Positions 41,710-51,906 of a stretch of 64,000 nucleotides of DNA are shown in pieces. This DNA comes from Symbiodinium natans (taxonomy: Eukaryota; Sar; Dinophyceae; Suessiales; Symbiodiniaceae). Location: NCBI GenBank assembly GCA_905221605.1, contig CAJNDS010002705.1, forward strand, positions 226,001 through 290,000, written 5' to 3'. Each line of letters begins with the position of its first letter. Within the stretch, counting starts at the first letter, position 1. The notes under the pieces were generated by a model. It made no database searches. It saw nothing but the letters and a program-made list of their open reading frames with translations, and was not told the origin of the DNA. The translations under genes were made by a program, and so were the position numbers.

Positions 41710-42540
41710 AACCCTACACCCTAACCCGACAACCTGGGCACACAGCTTCGGGGACTTGCCTTTGAGCCTTACAAGGCTTTCGGCTCAGGGTTTAGGCTTT
41801 ATTCTTTTAAATGCAGCCCTAAACCCTCAACCCTCAACCCTAAACCCTAAACCCTAAACCCTACACCCTAAACCCTAAACCCAGGGTTAGGCATGTAGTG
41901 AAGCAGCTGGCAGGTTCCGCCTTCCAAGGGGCTTGTAAAGATCTTCGCTTGGGGCTCTAAAGGGACAGCTTTGCTGAAGTCCCCATATTCAAAACGCAAG
42001 CCCCAGAACCTGACATCCTGAACCCCTGCTACCCTAAACCCTAAACCCGGCGGCCCTCTGAAGAATTGCAGCCAGCACTGGCCATGACACCACACACTGT
42101 GTCCGGCGGTGCCTCAAGCCCTCAAACCCTCAGCTTATGATTCGATATTTCTGTTATTACTGACAGAATTACTTACTTATGTCATGGGTCATGTTTTCGT
42201 GATGGTTTCTTGCTATCATTGCCTTTGTCACCATCTTCGTTCTAGCCTAAGTGCCAACTCGCTATGTACTCTGAAGCAAAGGCGGGCACCCTGATTTTTG
42301 GTCGGCCTGCACCGTTTTGCCGGTGCACTTTCGAGTGCTCCTGAATCCTAGATAGCTAAACCCTTGCTAGACTCTACACCCCACCAGACGTGGCACGCAC
42401 AGGCACAGTTTCCATCTTCGGTGGGAAGCACTCTAGAAGGCAGCGCCTTCGGGGTTTGGGGATCAGGTGCGCAAAGCCCCCCCCCTCTCTTTCACGCCCG
42501 ACCAAACAAGAACAAAACAAAGACCTAAACCCGAAATCCT
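41710..42540. other. Mostly unique spacer
   Basis: Contains CCCTAAA/CCCTCAA units at 41,816-41,882 and otherwise unique sequence. A hydrophobic 61-codon frame (42,109-42,294) has no further support. Confidence 0.35.
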
Positions 42541-42840
42541 AAACCCTAACACCTAAACCGCACTTGGGGGGGGGGGGTGGGGGGGGGTCGCCTTTCAACC
42601 GGATGCTTGTGATTTAGGATGTAAGGGCCCCCAACCCCAAACCCACATATGAACGCCCCTTAGGATAAGACCCCACACGCGGAACTCAAAAATCACTGGC
42701 TCTAGTGGTTCTATATAGCGGCATGAAGGTCGTTAGTAAACCCTATAATCCTTAGCGCCCAAGGGTTTATGGCCAGGCAAGCACTTCGGCTAGATGTTAG
42801 AAATTTTCATGAACCCCTGAAATAGAGGACATGGTCTGGA

Positions 42841-42905
42841 CAAAAGGTGTGTCAATGATCACACCGTTAAGCCTTGGGCACAAAAGGTATGTCAATTGAT
42901 CACAC
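42841..42905. repeat. Two-copy direct repeat
   Basis: CAAAAGGTGTGTCAATGATC is repeated about 44 bp later as CAAAAGGTATGTCAATTGATC with one inserted base, a small tandem duplication. Confidence 0.8.
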
Positions 42906-43244
42906 TGTTATGTCCCTCGAAGCTAAACCTTTGAAAGCTGGGGGACTGCTGGTGATGGCTACCGGGCTTACCCTACCCACCGCATTGAGGGGGGGGTTTA
43001 GGGTTTGGGGTTCTCGGTTCAGGGCTTCGGGCCCTAAATTCCTAAACCCTAATTAAGCCCTGAATTCCTAAACCCTAAATTCCGAAGCCCTAAACCTTAA
43101 ACCCTAAACCCTAAACCCTAAACTCCCAAACCCCACATCCCGAACGCCCCTACAACTCCAAAACGCGGATTGGCGAGGAGATGCACTGGATTCTGCCTCC
43201 TCCGCCTCTTCCTCCTCCAGCCAGGGGGAGAGGCGCTCTACTGA

Positions 43245-43421
43245 ACCCCTAAACCCCTAAACCCCCAAACCCCTAAACCCCCAAACCCTAAACCCCAAAC
43301 CCTAAACCCCAAACCCTAAACCCCAAACCCTAAACCCCAAACCCTAAACCCCAAACCCTAAACCCCAAACCCCAAACCCTAAACCCTAAACCCTAAACCC
43401 TAAACCCTAAACCCTAAACCC
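43245..43421. repeat. ITS with alternating CCCTAAA/CCCCAAA 14-mer
   Basis: CCCCTAAA octamers, then about six copies of a 14-bp dimer (CCCTAAACCCCAAA), then pure CCCTAAA. The dimer is a second example of higher-order structure. Confidence 0.94.
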
Positions 43422-43518
43422 ATGAGGCTCCATCAGGTGGACGAGGAGCTGAACGATGCGACCTCCGAGTGCAAGCCTGGACTTTGCCAAAGGCGGCCGC
43501 CTGGCCGACAAAGCCTTG

Positions 43519-43625
43519 CAGGGTTTAGGGTTTAGGGTTTAGGGTTTAGGGTTTAGGGTTTAGGGTTTAGGGTTTAGGGTTTAGGGTTTAGGGTTTAGGG
43601 CTCAGGGCTCAGGGCTTAAGGTTCA
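43519..43625. repeat. ITS, TTTAGGG with CTCAGGG tail
   Basis: About 12 TTTAGGG units. The roughly 98 bp between this and the previous block have a coil-like open frame (MRLHQVDEELNDATSECK). Confidence 0.93.
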
Positions 43626-43699
43626 GGGTCTGGTGCTTCAGGCTTTGGGGGTTTATGTGGCTCATGGGGCTTAGGATTTTAGGGTTTTGACGGCTCAGG

Positions 43700-44300
43700 G
43701 TTTCGGGCTTTCACAACTGCAATGTCAGACAGTTTTGTGTTTCTGGGAGTCATTGACAGTCTCCTAGTTCAAATCGGGCAAATTGGGATTCTAATTACGA
43801 CTCGGCTTTCGCATCTTCAAGAATCTCTGGGAATCGAAGTCTGGGACAGTTTTTTGGGCTTCATATTTCGAGTCAGACAAATTTCCAGCACGAGTAGGCC
43901 TTCATGTGTTCAAGAATCTTTGGGATGCCTACCCTAAACCCTAAAACCCCGAAACCCTAAACCCTAAACCCTAAACCCTAAATCGAAATATCGGACAGCT
44001 TTGTGCGTTCCAAAATGATTCTGGGCATGAAGCCTGGGAAGAGATGACAGCACTTTGGAGTTCATGTCTTCAAGTTTAGGGTTTAGGGTTTAGGGTTTAG
44101 GGTTTAGGGTTTCGGGCAACCTCGAGATATCATACCATTTTGGGTATCTGGGAATCTTTGAAAGCCCCATATTGCCAAAATCGGGCAATGAATTCGGGGA
44201 ACCCGGCAAATGATGCAAGCAAATGTGGGCTTCATGTCTTCAAGCATCTTCGGGAACTACTTTCTCTGGGGTGGTAATCTTTTCAGGAAAAAGGGTTTTC
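43700..44300. repeat. Degenerate dispersed repeat interrupted by ITS
   Basis: The motif TTCATGT(C/G)TTCAAG(AATCT)(C/T)TGGGA recurs at about 43,817, 43,900, 44,063 and 44,230 amid TCGGGCAA and GGACAG motifs, suggesting several diverged copies. CCCTAAA (43,930-43,980) and TTTAGGG (44,080-44,120) tracts interrupt it. The second begins exactly after TTCAAG. Confidence 0.55.
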
Positions 44301-44374
44301 TTAGAGTCGAAGCCTGATGACCGAGGGGCCATGTCCGGCAAAGTCAAGAGCACAAAGTGTAGTTTGCCTGGGTC

Positions 44375-44472
44375 TTGGAGTACCATACTTTAATACTTTT
44401 TTTGGTTCTGGGTTCCTATTATAGCTACTTATACCTAAAAAGTATATACTTTTTTTTCAGGGTTTACTCCAA
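44375..44472. mobile_element. MITE-like family E, copy 2
   Basis: TTGGAGTACCATACTTTAAT to GGGTTTACTCCAAA. It matches 2,135-2,234 throughout with few changes, same orientation. Confidence 0.7.
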
Positions 44473-44654
44473 AGCTAAGTTGCAGCAAGAAAACAATTAC
44501 AGTGATCTTCAGCACCTTGAAAGCTGTTGTTCATGTCGAAGGTTCCAAAAAAAAGATATCATGAACAGTCTGACTTGAGATTTCAGTTGAAACCGATCAA
44601 TTTCGAAGAGAAAGGATCAGTGTGCTTTTGTAGCAGTGCAGCTTTGTTGGTGCA

Positions 44655-45094
44655 ATGAAGTGCCAAGCCCTGAAATGGGACAAAGACCAATGCACTCTCA
44701 AGGCAAAGCCAGGGAGCCCCTTTTGTGGGAACCACATGAAGGGCCAGTCATATGGCATCATGCCAAGAGAAGAAGATGCCACGGCCTCACCCAGCGAGGC
44801 TTCTGTCCATCCAGCAGTAGCAGCTAAAGCACTACCAGTTGCAGCCAATGCCCCAGCCCCAGCTGCACCTGCCTTTGCAAAGCCTTCTTCTCACCCACCG
44901 GTTGCAGCCAAGCCCCAGCTGAGGCCCCTGCAAAGGCTTCCCCCACAGCCAAACCCCCAGCTAACCCCTTCAAGGCACCACGAGTTGCAGCCAAGGCCCC
45001 AAGGTGCAGAGATACGTTGAATTGCGATGCTTTAAACAGGATCGCACCGACCCCCAGCCAGTCGTGGAAACCAGCTGCCCACCAAGTGATGTGA
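44655..45094 (+). pseudogene. Zinc-knuckle-like protein with Ala/Pro/Lys repeats, 5' part, frameshifted
   Basis: ATG at 44,655 opens MKCQALKWDKDQCTLKAKPG, then SPFCGNH. The spacing C3-x9-C13-x10-C24-x2-H27 resembles small Cys3His zinc-binding modules (DUF5763-like; inference, not searched). A linker (REEDATASPSEAS) leads into Ala/Pro/Lys repeats (PVAANAPAPAAPAFAKP). At 44,910-44,912 the motif GTTGCAGCCAAG lacks the G found in the same motif at 46,441 (CCAAGGCCCC). Past that point the plus-one frame resumes the repeats (EAPAKASPTAKPPANPFKAP) to TGA at 45,092. Without the shift the frame ends at 45,018. An AAG/GTGCAG site at 45,003 could be a splice donor towards 46,389. Best gene candidate in the window. 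Confidence 0.55.
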
Positions 45095-45330
45095 GCAGAG
45101 CTGCCCGCCAAGTGGTGTGAGCAGAGCTGCCCGGCAAGTGATGTGAGCAGAGTGTCAGAGCTCAGTGACAGCAGCTGCCGAGCCTTAGGGTTTTGTGAAG
45201 GTTTTGATGACTGCCAAGCTGTGTGAGCAGAGTGGTTTTGCTGCCCGCCAAGTGATGTGAAAAGAGTGTGGTTTTGCTGCCCGCCAAGTGATGTGAGCAG
45301 AGTGTGAGAGCTCAGTGTCAGTGACAGTAG
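45073..45330. repeat. 26-bp minisatellite GCCCGCCAAGTGATGTGAGC
   Basis: Three adjacent copies at 45,073-45,150, then spaced copies near 45,241 and 45,277. A longer unit ending AGAGCTCAGTGACAG also appears twice (45,150 and 45,300). It probably lies in an intron of the flanking gene. Confidence 0.85.
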
Positions 45331-45364
45331 CCTCAGAGCCTATTAATTAGGCTTAAGTCTTTGA

Positions 45365-45640
45365 AGGAGTTTTTGGTGTGTTTTTGAAGGTTTTGTTGCT
45401 TTTGGCGTGCAAAACCTCGGTTTTTGGAGTGTTTTTTTGTGCGTTTGGGGTGTTCTTGGAGGGTAGTCTGGGCACTCTTGAAGGTTTTGTGACTTTTGGC
45501 GTGCAAAACCGCGTTTTTTTGAGTGTTTTTTGTGCGTTTGGGGTGTTTTTGGCATGCAAAACCGTGGTTTTTTTGAGTGTTTTTTGTGCGTTTGGCGTGT
45601 TTTTGGAGGGTAATCTGGGCACTCTTAATCCCCTGAAATT
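45365..45640. repeat. Minisatellite with about 70-110 bp units
   Basis: GGCGTGCAAAACC, GTTTTTTGAGTGTTTTTTGT and GCGTTTGGGGTGTT recur three times, and the flank GGAGGGTARTCTGGGCACTC recurs twice. Lys/Asn/Thr-rich minus-strand frames here are products of the repeat. Confidence 0.88.
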
Positions 45641-45945
45641 CTGAAAGCAGAAGCGAGGCCAGGCATGCATTTACCGCAACGGGCAACTTTTGCCCCCGTT
45701 TGGATGGTGGGATGGGTTTTGGGTGAAAGGGGCGTCCTGGACGTGCTCACCATTCGAATTCATGGCATTTGCACTACCCGAGATTAAGTAAGAATGGGCA
45801 CGCTCTCATGGTTGTTTTCTTTACATTTCCCCCCTATAGCTTGAATTTCCATGGAATTTCCAGGGGTTTTCATCACAGGATTCAGTGATGCCCCCTAGCC
45901 CAGAGCATATGAGCATCAGCTGGTCCTGGCTGGCCCGGAGGGGGT

Positions 45946-45978
<33 letters not shown>
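45946..45978. repeat. Poly-G tract, about 33 G
   Basis: Uninterrupted G run inside the ITS-free island, so poly-G can arise here without telomeric seed. Confidence 0.9.
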
Positions 45979-45979
<1 letters not shown>

Positions 45980-46087
45980 AGCTAGATGAAGGGACCAACA
46001 TCGTAGTCTGCAGACTTGGCCAGACTTGCACAGACTTCTTCGAATCTCTGGGAACTTCAGCCCTGCAGCAAGAGACGCAAATCAGCC

Positions 46088-46132
46088 CGCCCCTAAACTG
46101 CTCCCAGGGCCTCCAAGCAGTTTAGGGGCGGG
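46088..46132. other. Hairpin at the start of a minisatellite
   Basis: CCGCCCCTAAACTGCT is followed by its inverse AGCAGTTTAGGGGCGG with an 11-13 bp loop. The right arm is the first unit of the following repeat. Confidence 0.8.
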
Positions 46133-46400
46133 AAGATCTAAGTCTTTTGCTGCGGGCATGGAGGCCTCGGGAGCAGTTTAGGGGCAGGAAGGTGTAAGTC
46201 TCTTGCTGCGGCCTGGGAGCAGTTTAGAAGCGGGTAGATCTACGAAGAAGAGTCTTTTGCTGCGGGGGGAGGCGCTGCAAACAGTTTAGTATTGGGGGCC
46301 GGGAGGATTTAAGTCTCTAGCTCCGGGCTTGGGGGCAGATCTCTTGCTGCGGGCTTGGAGGCCCTGGGAACAGTTAACAGGCGGGAAGATTTACGTCTGC
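46115..46400. repeat. Minisatellite GCAGTTTAGG...TCTTTTGCTGCGGG, about five units
   Basis: Units of about 46-63 bp share CAGTTTAGGGGCGGGAAGAT, TAAGTCT and CTTGCTGCGGGC. It ends just upstream of the second Ala/Pro/Lys coding segment. Confidence 0.85.
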
Positions 46401-46870
46401 CAAGGCCCCTGCAATGGCTTCCCGCAGCAAGGCACCACCAGTTGCAGCCAAGGCCCCAGCTGCTCCTGCCAAGGCCCCGCCAATGCCTTTGCAAAATCTT
46501 TCCCCAACACGGCATCACCAGTTGCAGGCAAGGAATTGGCTGCTCCTGCCAAGGCCTCTGCAAAGGCTTCCCCCAATCCTCCAGATTCGGCACCCTCCCA
46601 AGCCCCAGCTGTCTACACCACAAGCCTGGACGAGATAATTGGGGGTGCCTTTGATGTGGACATGCTTCTTTTCCCACTGCACTTGTCCAGTGTGGTTGCA
46701 GTATTGGTCCACAACACGCACCCCCAATGAAGGTGTTGTCAGAGAGGCCGAACTTCTGGCAGGTGTTCAACACACCCATGGCCTTGTTCGTGGAGGTGCC
46801 CGACAGTATTCAAGACTTCAAGGAAGGACTCTGCAAAGCATTGTGGCAGTCTATCATATTTAAAAAATGA
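46389..46870 (+). pseudogene. Ala/Pro/Lys repeat protein, 3' part, with two frameshifts
   Basis: Coding resumes with SAKAPAMASRSKAPPVAAKA, the same repeat as in the segment at 44.8-45.0 kb. A one-base loss at about 46,477-46,479 switches the frame, after which ANAFAKSFPNTASPVAGKEL, DSAPSQAPAVYTTSLDEIIG and GAFDVDMLLFPLHLSSVV follow. That frame meets TGA at 46,728. If the C5 run at 46,721-46,725 were C6, it would continue into VLSERPNFWQVFNTPMALFV, then EVPDSIQDFKEGLCKALWQ, to TGA at 46,868. An AG at 46,387-46,388 is phase-compatible with the donor at 45,003. So one gene, split by an intron and three single-base losses, is the simplest reading. The globular C-terminus is not recognised. Confidence 0.5.
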
Positions 46871-47002
46871 AATTCAAAATCATCTCACATACATTTTCTG
46901 AACATTGTGCTCTGAGGGTTCAGGGCCGTTCAGGGTTTAGGGCTAGGGTTTTAGATTTACCAGGGTTTAGGGTTGGTCAACAGCAAATTCATGGACATGT
47001 TT

Positions 47003-47115
47003 GCCCCCCCCACCCCCCCCCCTATGCCCCCCCCCGCCACCACCTTATGCCCCCACACCCCCACACTATGCCCCCCCCCCCCACCCCCCCCCCCCCCCCC
47101 CCACCCCCCCCCCCC
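47003..47115. repeat. C-rich tract with ATG/CACC interruptions
   Basis: Poly-C runs broken by TATG, ACCACC and CACACC. The Pro-rich open frames across it are composition artefacts. Confidence 0.9.
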
Positions 47116-47483
47116 GCAAAATATTGGTAGATGATTGGCAAGCCCTTGCCAGGCACTCGGTGCTCAGTAGCACCGCGGTAGGCCCTCAACCTTGCTTTGT
47201 TTACTCTGCCAGCTGATGTTAAGGCTTGTCACGTCAGCAGCAAGCTCCATAGTATGACCAATCACAGCAGTCAATGGACCGAGATGTGAAGGCGGCTTTA
47301 GTTTTAGTTTTTTTGACCAGCGAATGAGCAGCTGTAAGCGAATGCCACGTACCTGTGTCGGGAGTGGAGGGCTTGCGTCAGCAATGTCTGCTTTTCAGAA
47401 GCTGAGGGCTGAGGGGCCCGGTGAAGTTGGGGGCTAGGGGCGAGCTGTGACCCTGCAAAACTCCTGGTAGAAAGGCTGGGCGA

Positions 47484-47538
47484 GGCCTTGCCGAGGCCTT
47501 GCTGAGGCCCTGCCAAGGCCTTGCCAAGGCCTTGCTGA
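47484..47538. repeat. 11-bp minisatellite GGCCTTGCYRA, five units
   Basis: Five tandem 11-mers (GGCCTTGCCGA, GGCCTTGCTGA, GGCCCTGCCAA and so on) are followed by a GGTCTTGCTGA variant. On the minus strand the same sequence encodes KALARPWQGLSKASARP-like peptides, similar to the complement of the Ala/Pro/Lys gene, so it may be a relic of that gene family. Confidence 0.85.
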
Positions 47539-47599
47539 GATTGAGGTCTTGCTGAGGTTCCCCACCCAGTCTATCTTCAGGCTTACGGAACGGTGATCC

Positions 47600-47670
47600 C
47601 GAGAGCGTGCCGCGGCGGCCATCCGTGTGCGTGCGTGCGTGTGCGTGCATGCGCGCGTGCGTGCACGTAG
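47600..47670. repeat. (GTGC)n microsatellite
   Basis: GTGTGCGTGCGTGCGTGTGC and similar alternating purine-pyrimidine sequence, degenerate. Confidence 0.85.
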
Positions 47671-48226
47671 TCTGTTTTCCAATCGTTGAAAGTTGAGTTG
47701 CGGAGTCCTTGAGTTTGTCCTTGTTGGTTTTTTTCAACCAAGTGCGGGCCGTGTTCCCTCACGCAGCATCACTTCACATTCCTACCCACATGAAGCCTTG
47801 TCCACGTCATCATCACGAACAGGGCCTGTTCTCACTAAGCTTTGCCGAGGGTTCTCGGAAGGGGGGGGGGGCATAGGGGGGGGGGGCAAACATGTCCATG
47901 ACAAATCCTGTGTCTAGATCCTGCAGTCTTGAACTCGTTATCCGCGCGCCCCTTTAGGGTTTAGGGTTTACGGTTTAGGGCTGAACATTGGAAAATACCT
48001 TGAAAAGACATGAAGCCAACTCGTTTCATATTTCCACTACCACCCCACCCCAGCCACCTACCCCCCACCCAAGAAAACATTCAAAATTAAAACTAAAATA
48101 AAGAATCAAAACATTGTTTCCCCCCAAACAATATTGAAGGACAAGAATCTCCGAAGACATTTTCGTGCAAAGCGTTTCGCTTTCGTTGTTTCGTTCCGAA
48201 TGTTTCGTTCAAGAACGTTATCGAGA

Positions 48227-48315
48227 CTAGCAGTCCTTAATCGGGATACAGTACCCTCTATTGATAGTCCACCCTATTTGTACGCCCTATCAAGGGTATA
48301 GGGGGGAACATCCCA
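48227..48315. mobile_element. MITE family C, copy C2 (partial)
   Basis: ACTAGCAGTCCTTAATCGGG on the left and GGGTATAGGGGGGAACATCC on the right match C1. The outer TGGGATGTT of the left end is missing. Confidence 0.6.
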
Positions 48316-48344
48316 ACTCAAACAATTTCCCTAAACGCTGAACC

Positions 48345-48540
48345 CTAACCCTAAACCCTAAACCCTACACCCTACACCCTAAACCCGAAACCGCCTAAAC
48401 CCGAAACCGCCTAAACCCTAAACCCTAAACCCGAAACCCGAAACCCGAAACCCGAAACCCTAAACCCTAAACCCTAAACCCTACACCCTACACCCTACGC
48501 CCTCCACCCTAAACCCTTAACCCTTAACCCTAAACCCCAG
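48345..48540. repeat. Degenerate ITS with CCCGAAA and CCCTACA runs
   Basis: CCCTAAA, a repeated CGAAACCGCCTAAACC unit, five CCCGAAA units and CCCTACA units form the first ITS block after the island. Confidence 0.92.
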
Positions 48541-48649
48541 CCGCAGCCGCAGCCCCAGGTCTGATGCCAAGCTCACAAGCTGTGCAGCAGGGCCCGCCCC
48601 GCCAAGGTGCAACTTACGTGTGTTTTTGGGGTTTAGGGTTTAGGGTTTA

Positions 48650-50236
48650 GGGTTAGGCTGAAATTTCAAAAGCTTCAAGGGCTTAGGGTTTTTTAAGGCT
48701 TGTAGGGAACTTTAGCCGGTTCAGAGGGATGTTGCGCCACGCTCGCAAGGACGCCGCCCGCTGGCCACCCGCCCTTGGGGCGCCCGTGCACGCGGGATCC
48801 GGACCTGCTGAGACACGGCTGGTTTCAAGGGGTTTAAGACTCGTACCCCCTTAATGTACTCCTACTATGACCCTTGTACTACCTTAAGGATCTTGAAAAA
48901 GGGTCCCCAAAACCCAAGGGTACAACCTTAAGAACCCAAGATCAAATCCCTGGTTCTTGTGTTTCCCTAGTGTTCCTCGGTAGTTGTTCTTGGCCTTGTA
49001 GGGAAGAGGGATGATGTCCTCGCCATCCAAATCCTCGCCATCCAAAGAAGTGCATTGTCCAATAACCCTAAACCCTGAACCTTACATAAACCCTAAACCC
49101 TATATGATAGGGCGGCCAACACCGCAAGCAGAGCCCCTTTACGACCGCTCGGAGGGTTCGTAGGTAGTTGTTGGCTACTTCAAGGCCAAATTCAAAAGCA
49201 CGAACATGCGCCGAAAGTGTCCAAGCGCCTAAAGGAGTCTTCAACCGAGGATACAGTGGCCTCACGAAGCCAACGCGAATGCAAATGCCTGCACCTTGCG
49301 CAGCAACTGCGAGATCTTAAAAGTCTTGGTTTGGTCTTTTGGGGAGTTTCATAATTCCACAGTTCTTTAGAACAGGCTTCAGGGCTTCGGTTTCTAAGCT
49401 TTACAGCCTGGGGACAATAAGCCTAACCCCCCCCCCCCCCCCGGCAGATAAACGCGCGAGTTTGGTGTCGGGCTTGTTGGGCGTTTTGGGTCTACGCCTT
49501 GAGGCTTTGGGGCAGTAGGGGGTGCTTTCGGAATTTTGAATACTGCAGGACCTCACCTCGGCACTAAGCACTAGACCTCACGTCTCACTTCTTCTGGTGC
49601 TCCGGCGGCAATTCAATCAACAACCCTAAGCCGAAAGATCCGAGATCATGCTTAGCCCCAGGCAATGCCCATGCACGTCGATTAGGGCCCCCAAAAGAAA
49701 TCGCTCAGTGATTCAGGAAGGTTCGGGGGAGTAATGTTTTGTGTACCTTACAACGCAGTTTCGCAATAGCAGAGGAGCTTCCTTATTGTTGGCAGCATGT
49801 TCAGGCTACTCTACGCAGGGTTTTCCTGCAACTCTATGCAGCACATGCACCTACAGTTCAGTAAAAAACTTAGCAGAAGTCGCAGGCAGTTAAAGGTTTG
49901 GGATGTCGCCATAAAACTGTGAATAGAATCCCAAAAGAAGCTCCGGGGCAGCATCTCGACCCCCTTTCTCATGGAGCAGAATCGGTGAACTGAGGCTCGG
50001 ATGAGTTTCCACCCTGGCCACATGAGGTGGGCTAGTGAAGGAAGAAGAAGCCGGTGCTATTGCCTTCCGTCACAGGGTTTAGACTTTGCGTTTGAGGGTC
50101 TTAGGGTTTGTACATGTGACTGCGCACTTCCTTAGCCGACATCCACCGACGGCTGATTAGCGGTCCCAGAGAGATTTTGGGCACCTCGGCCTATACGAAA
50201 TAACCCTAAAGGTTGTGTTGAGTGCCTCTGCCCCCC

Positions 50237-50288
<52 letters not shown>

Positions 50289-50920
50289 AAAAAGTAAAAC
50301 AGCAAGAGCTGTTCCGCCAACGTTGGGTTGAGGGTTCTCAGCTGTGTTCAGTAAATTCACTAGAGTGTTACTTCTGGGTGTGCTTGCTCATATCCCGAGC
50401 GGGTTCGTACGAAGATGATATTTGGTAACCCTAAACCCGGAACACGAGCATCACATAATCAGCTCTTGTATGATACGCCTCTCGCATCCAAGAAGTCGAG
50501 ATTTCCTTGAAGATTGGCCGCGTCTCAACCGTCCATGAAGGTATCGGCTACTCCAGGAAAACCCTAAGCGCTAGACCCTAAATCCTCGACCCTAGACCCT
50601 AGACCCTAATCCTAATCCTAAACACTACAGCGACAGGATTGTAAGGTTGAGGTGTGCAGCGCAGTGAGCCCTGCCACCTCAACTTCGTTGCGAGATTCCT
50701 CGCTTACCGGCTTCGAAATTCGAGGAAACGGCCGCCTGCTCTTTGTTAAAATTGTCAGAAACATGAGAACCTAGCCAGGGTGTAGGGGGTTCTAGATATG
50801 CTTTTCGGGTTTAGTGAGTAGGGTACCTTTCGAAGGGTCGCGGCAAGTGAGGGCCGAGAAGATTCCTCGGGGTTGCGGTACGCGTCAGCATGGATGCACT
50901 TTGGCGCGTCTCCCTTAGCT
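48650..50920. other. ITS-poor unique region
   Basis: Only isolated telomeric units occur. A family L repeat (TACTACCTTAAGGATCTTGA, GTCCCCAAAACCCAAGGGTA) lies at about 48,850-48,930, with relatives near 23,870 and 31,190. Open frames of about 60-70 codons occur on both strands at 49,068-49,265 and 49,811-50,023; the latter, on the minus strand, starts with ATG (MWPGWKLIRASVHRF). None is supported beyond openness. Confidence 0.35.
50231..50293. repeat. Bipartite homopolymer C41A15
   Basis: About 47 C (one T at 50,237) run directly into 15 A. The same C-then-A arrangement occurs at 57,904-57,956 and, inverted, at 23,150-23,175. Confidence 0.92.
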
Positions 50921-51177
50921 TAGGGTTTAGGGTTGAGGGTTTAGGGCTTATAGGGCTGAGGGTTTAGGGTTGATTGAGGGTTTAGGGTTGAGGGTTTAGG
51001 GTTTAGGTTCGGGCTTGGGGGATGTTTCCCCCACCCTTACAGTAGCATTCTCTCTTGGTGGTTTGAATGCGGGCATTAGAAACTACAATGCTTTGGCCCC
51101 ACCACCGCCGGGTTTGACTTAAGCAATTAGGGAATGTTGACGGGTTTGGAGGTTCAAAGAAATTATCGAGACGTCCA

Positions 51178-51393
51178 AGTTCGAGATGTAGCCATGCGCT
51201 GCTGCTGATCTGCCAGTTTTTTGCACACTGCTTTCCGGGCAGTGGCTGAATTAGAGTGCACGATGGCGGCTAATGGTGGCTGCTGGAAATGCAGAAGTCG
51301 CAGTAGCGCCACGATCTAGCTTAAGGATGTATTGTAGGGTGCAGCGGTTTTGAACTGCCACAGTCTGGTTGTAGCATGGCTACATCTCGAACT
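51178..51393. mobile_element. Single-copy fold-back element with perfect 19-bp TIR
   Basis: AGTTCGAGATGTAGCCATG at the left and its exact inverse at the right enclose about 178 bp. No copy of it was seen elsewhere in the window, and no protein is encoded. Confidence 0.65.
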
Positions 51394-51556
51394 GGTTGCA
51401 TCTTAGTGTTGAAGATTCCTTGTTTTGGGGGGTGGTTCGCACGGCTGTGTTCTGTGTTCAGGGGTATAAGGAGGGACCCCTAGAAGGGACCCTCAATCGG
51501 ATTCCCCTCCAAAACCCCCAACATTGTCGGTTTGAGGCAAAGTAACACCCAACAAT

Positions 51557-51720
51557 CCCTAAACCCCTAAACCCCTAAACCCCTAAACCCCTAAACCCCT
51601 AAACCCCTAAACCCCTAAACCCCTAAACCCCTAAACCCCTAAACCCCTAAACCCCTCAACCCCTCAACCCCTCAACCCCTCAACCCCTCAACCCCTAAAC
51701 CCCTAAACCCCTAAACCCTT
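51557..51720. repeat. Octamer array CCCCTAAA / CCCCTCAA / CCCCTAAA
   Basis: About 13 CCCCTAAA units, six CCCCTCAA units, then three CCCCTAAA units. Runs of each variant show in-place amplification of an 8-mer. Confidence 0.95.
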
Positions 51721-51821
51721 AGGCGGTGGGGGCGCGCCGGAGCGCCGCTGCGACACGATTTGTCAGATCGGGCGCCGCCCTCTGCTTTGCGCATTGAGCT
51801 GCGGCGAAGAAAAGCTTCAGT

Positions 51822-51906
51822 GTAGGGTTTAGGGTTTAGGGTTTAGGGTTTAGGGTTTAGGGTTTAGGGTTTAGGGTTTAGGGTTTAGGGTTTAGGGTTT
51901 AGGGTT
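51822..51906. repeat. ITS, TTTAGGG, about 12 units
   Basis: A pure array, opposite in orientation to the octamer array only about 100 bp upstream. Confidence 0.94.

Noticed and set aside
45333-45686. 117-codon Lys/Asn/Thr-rich minus-strand protein
   Set aside because: It follows the period of the minisatellite at 45,365-45,640 and has no separate support.
49811-50023. Minus-strand 70-codon frame starting MWPGWKLIRASV
   Set aside because: It starts with ATG, but a plus-strand frame of similar quality overlaps, and no motif or splice evidence supports either.
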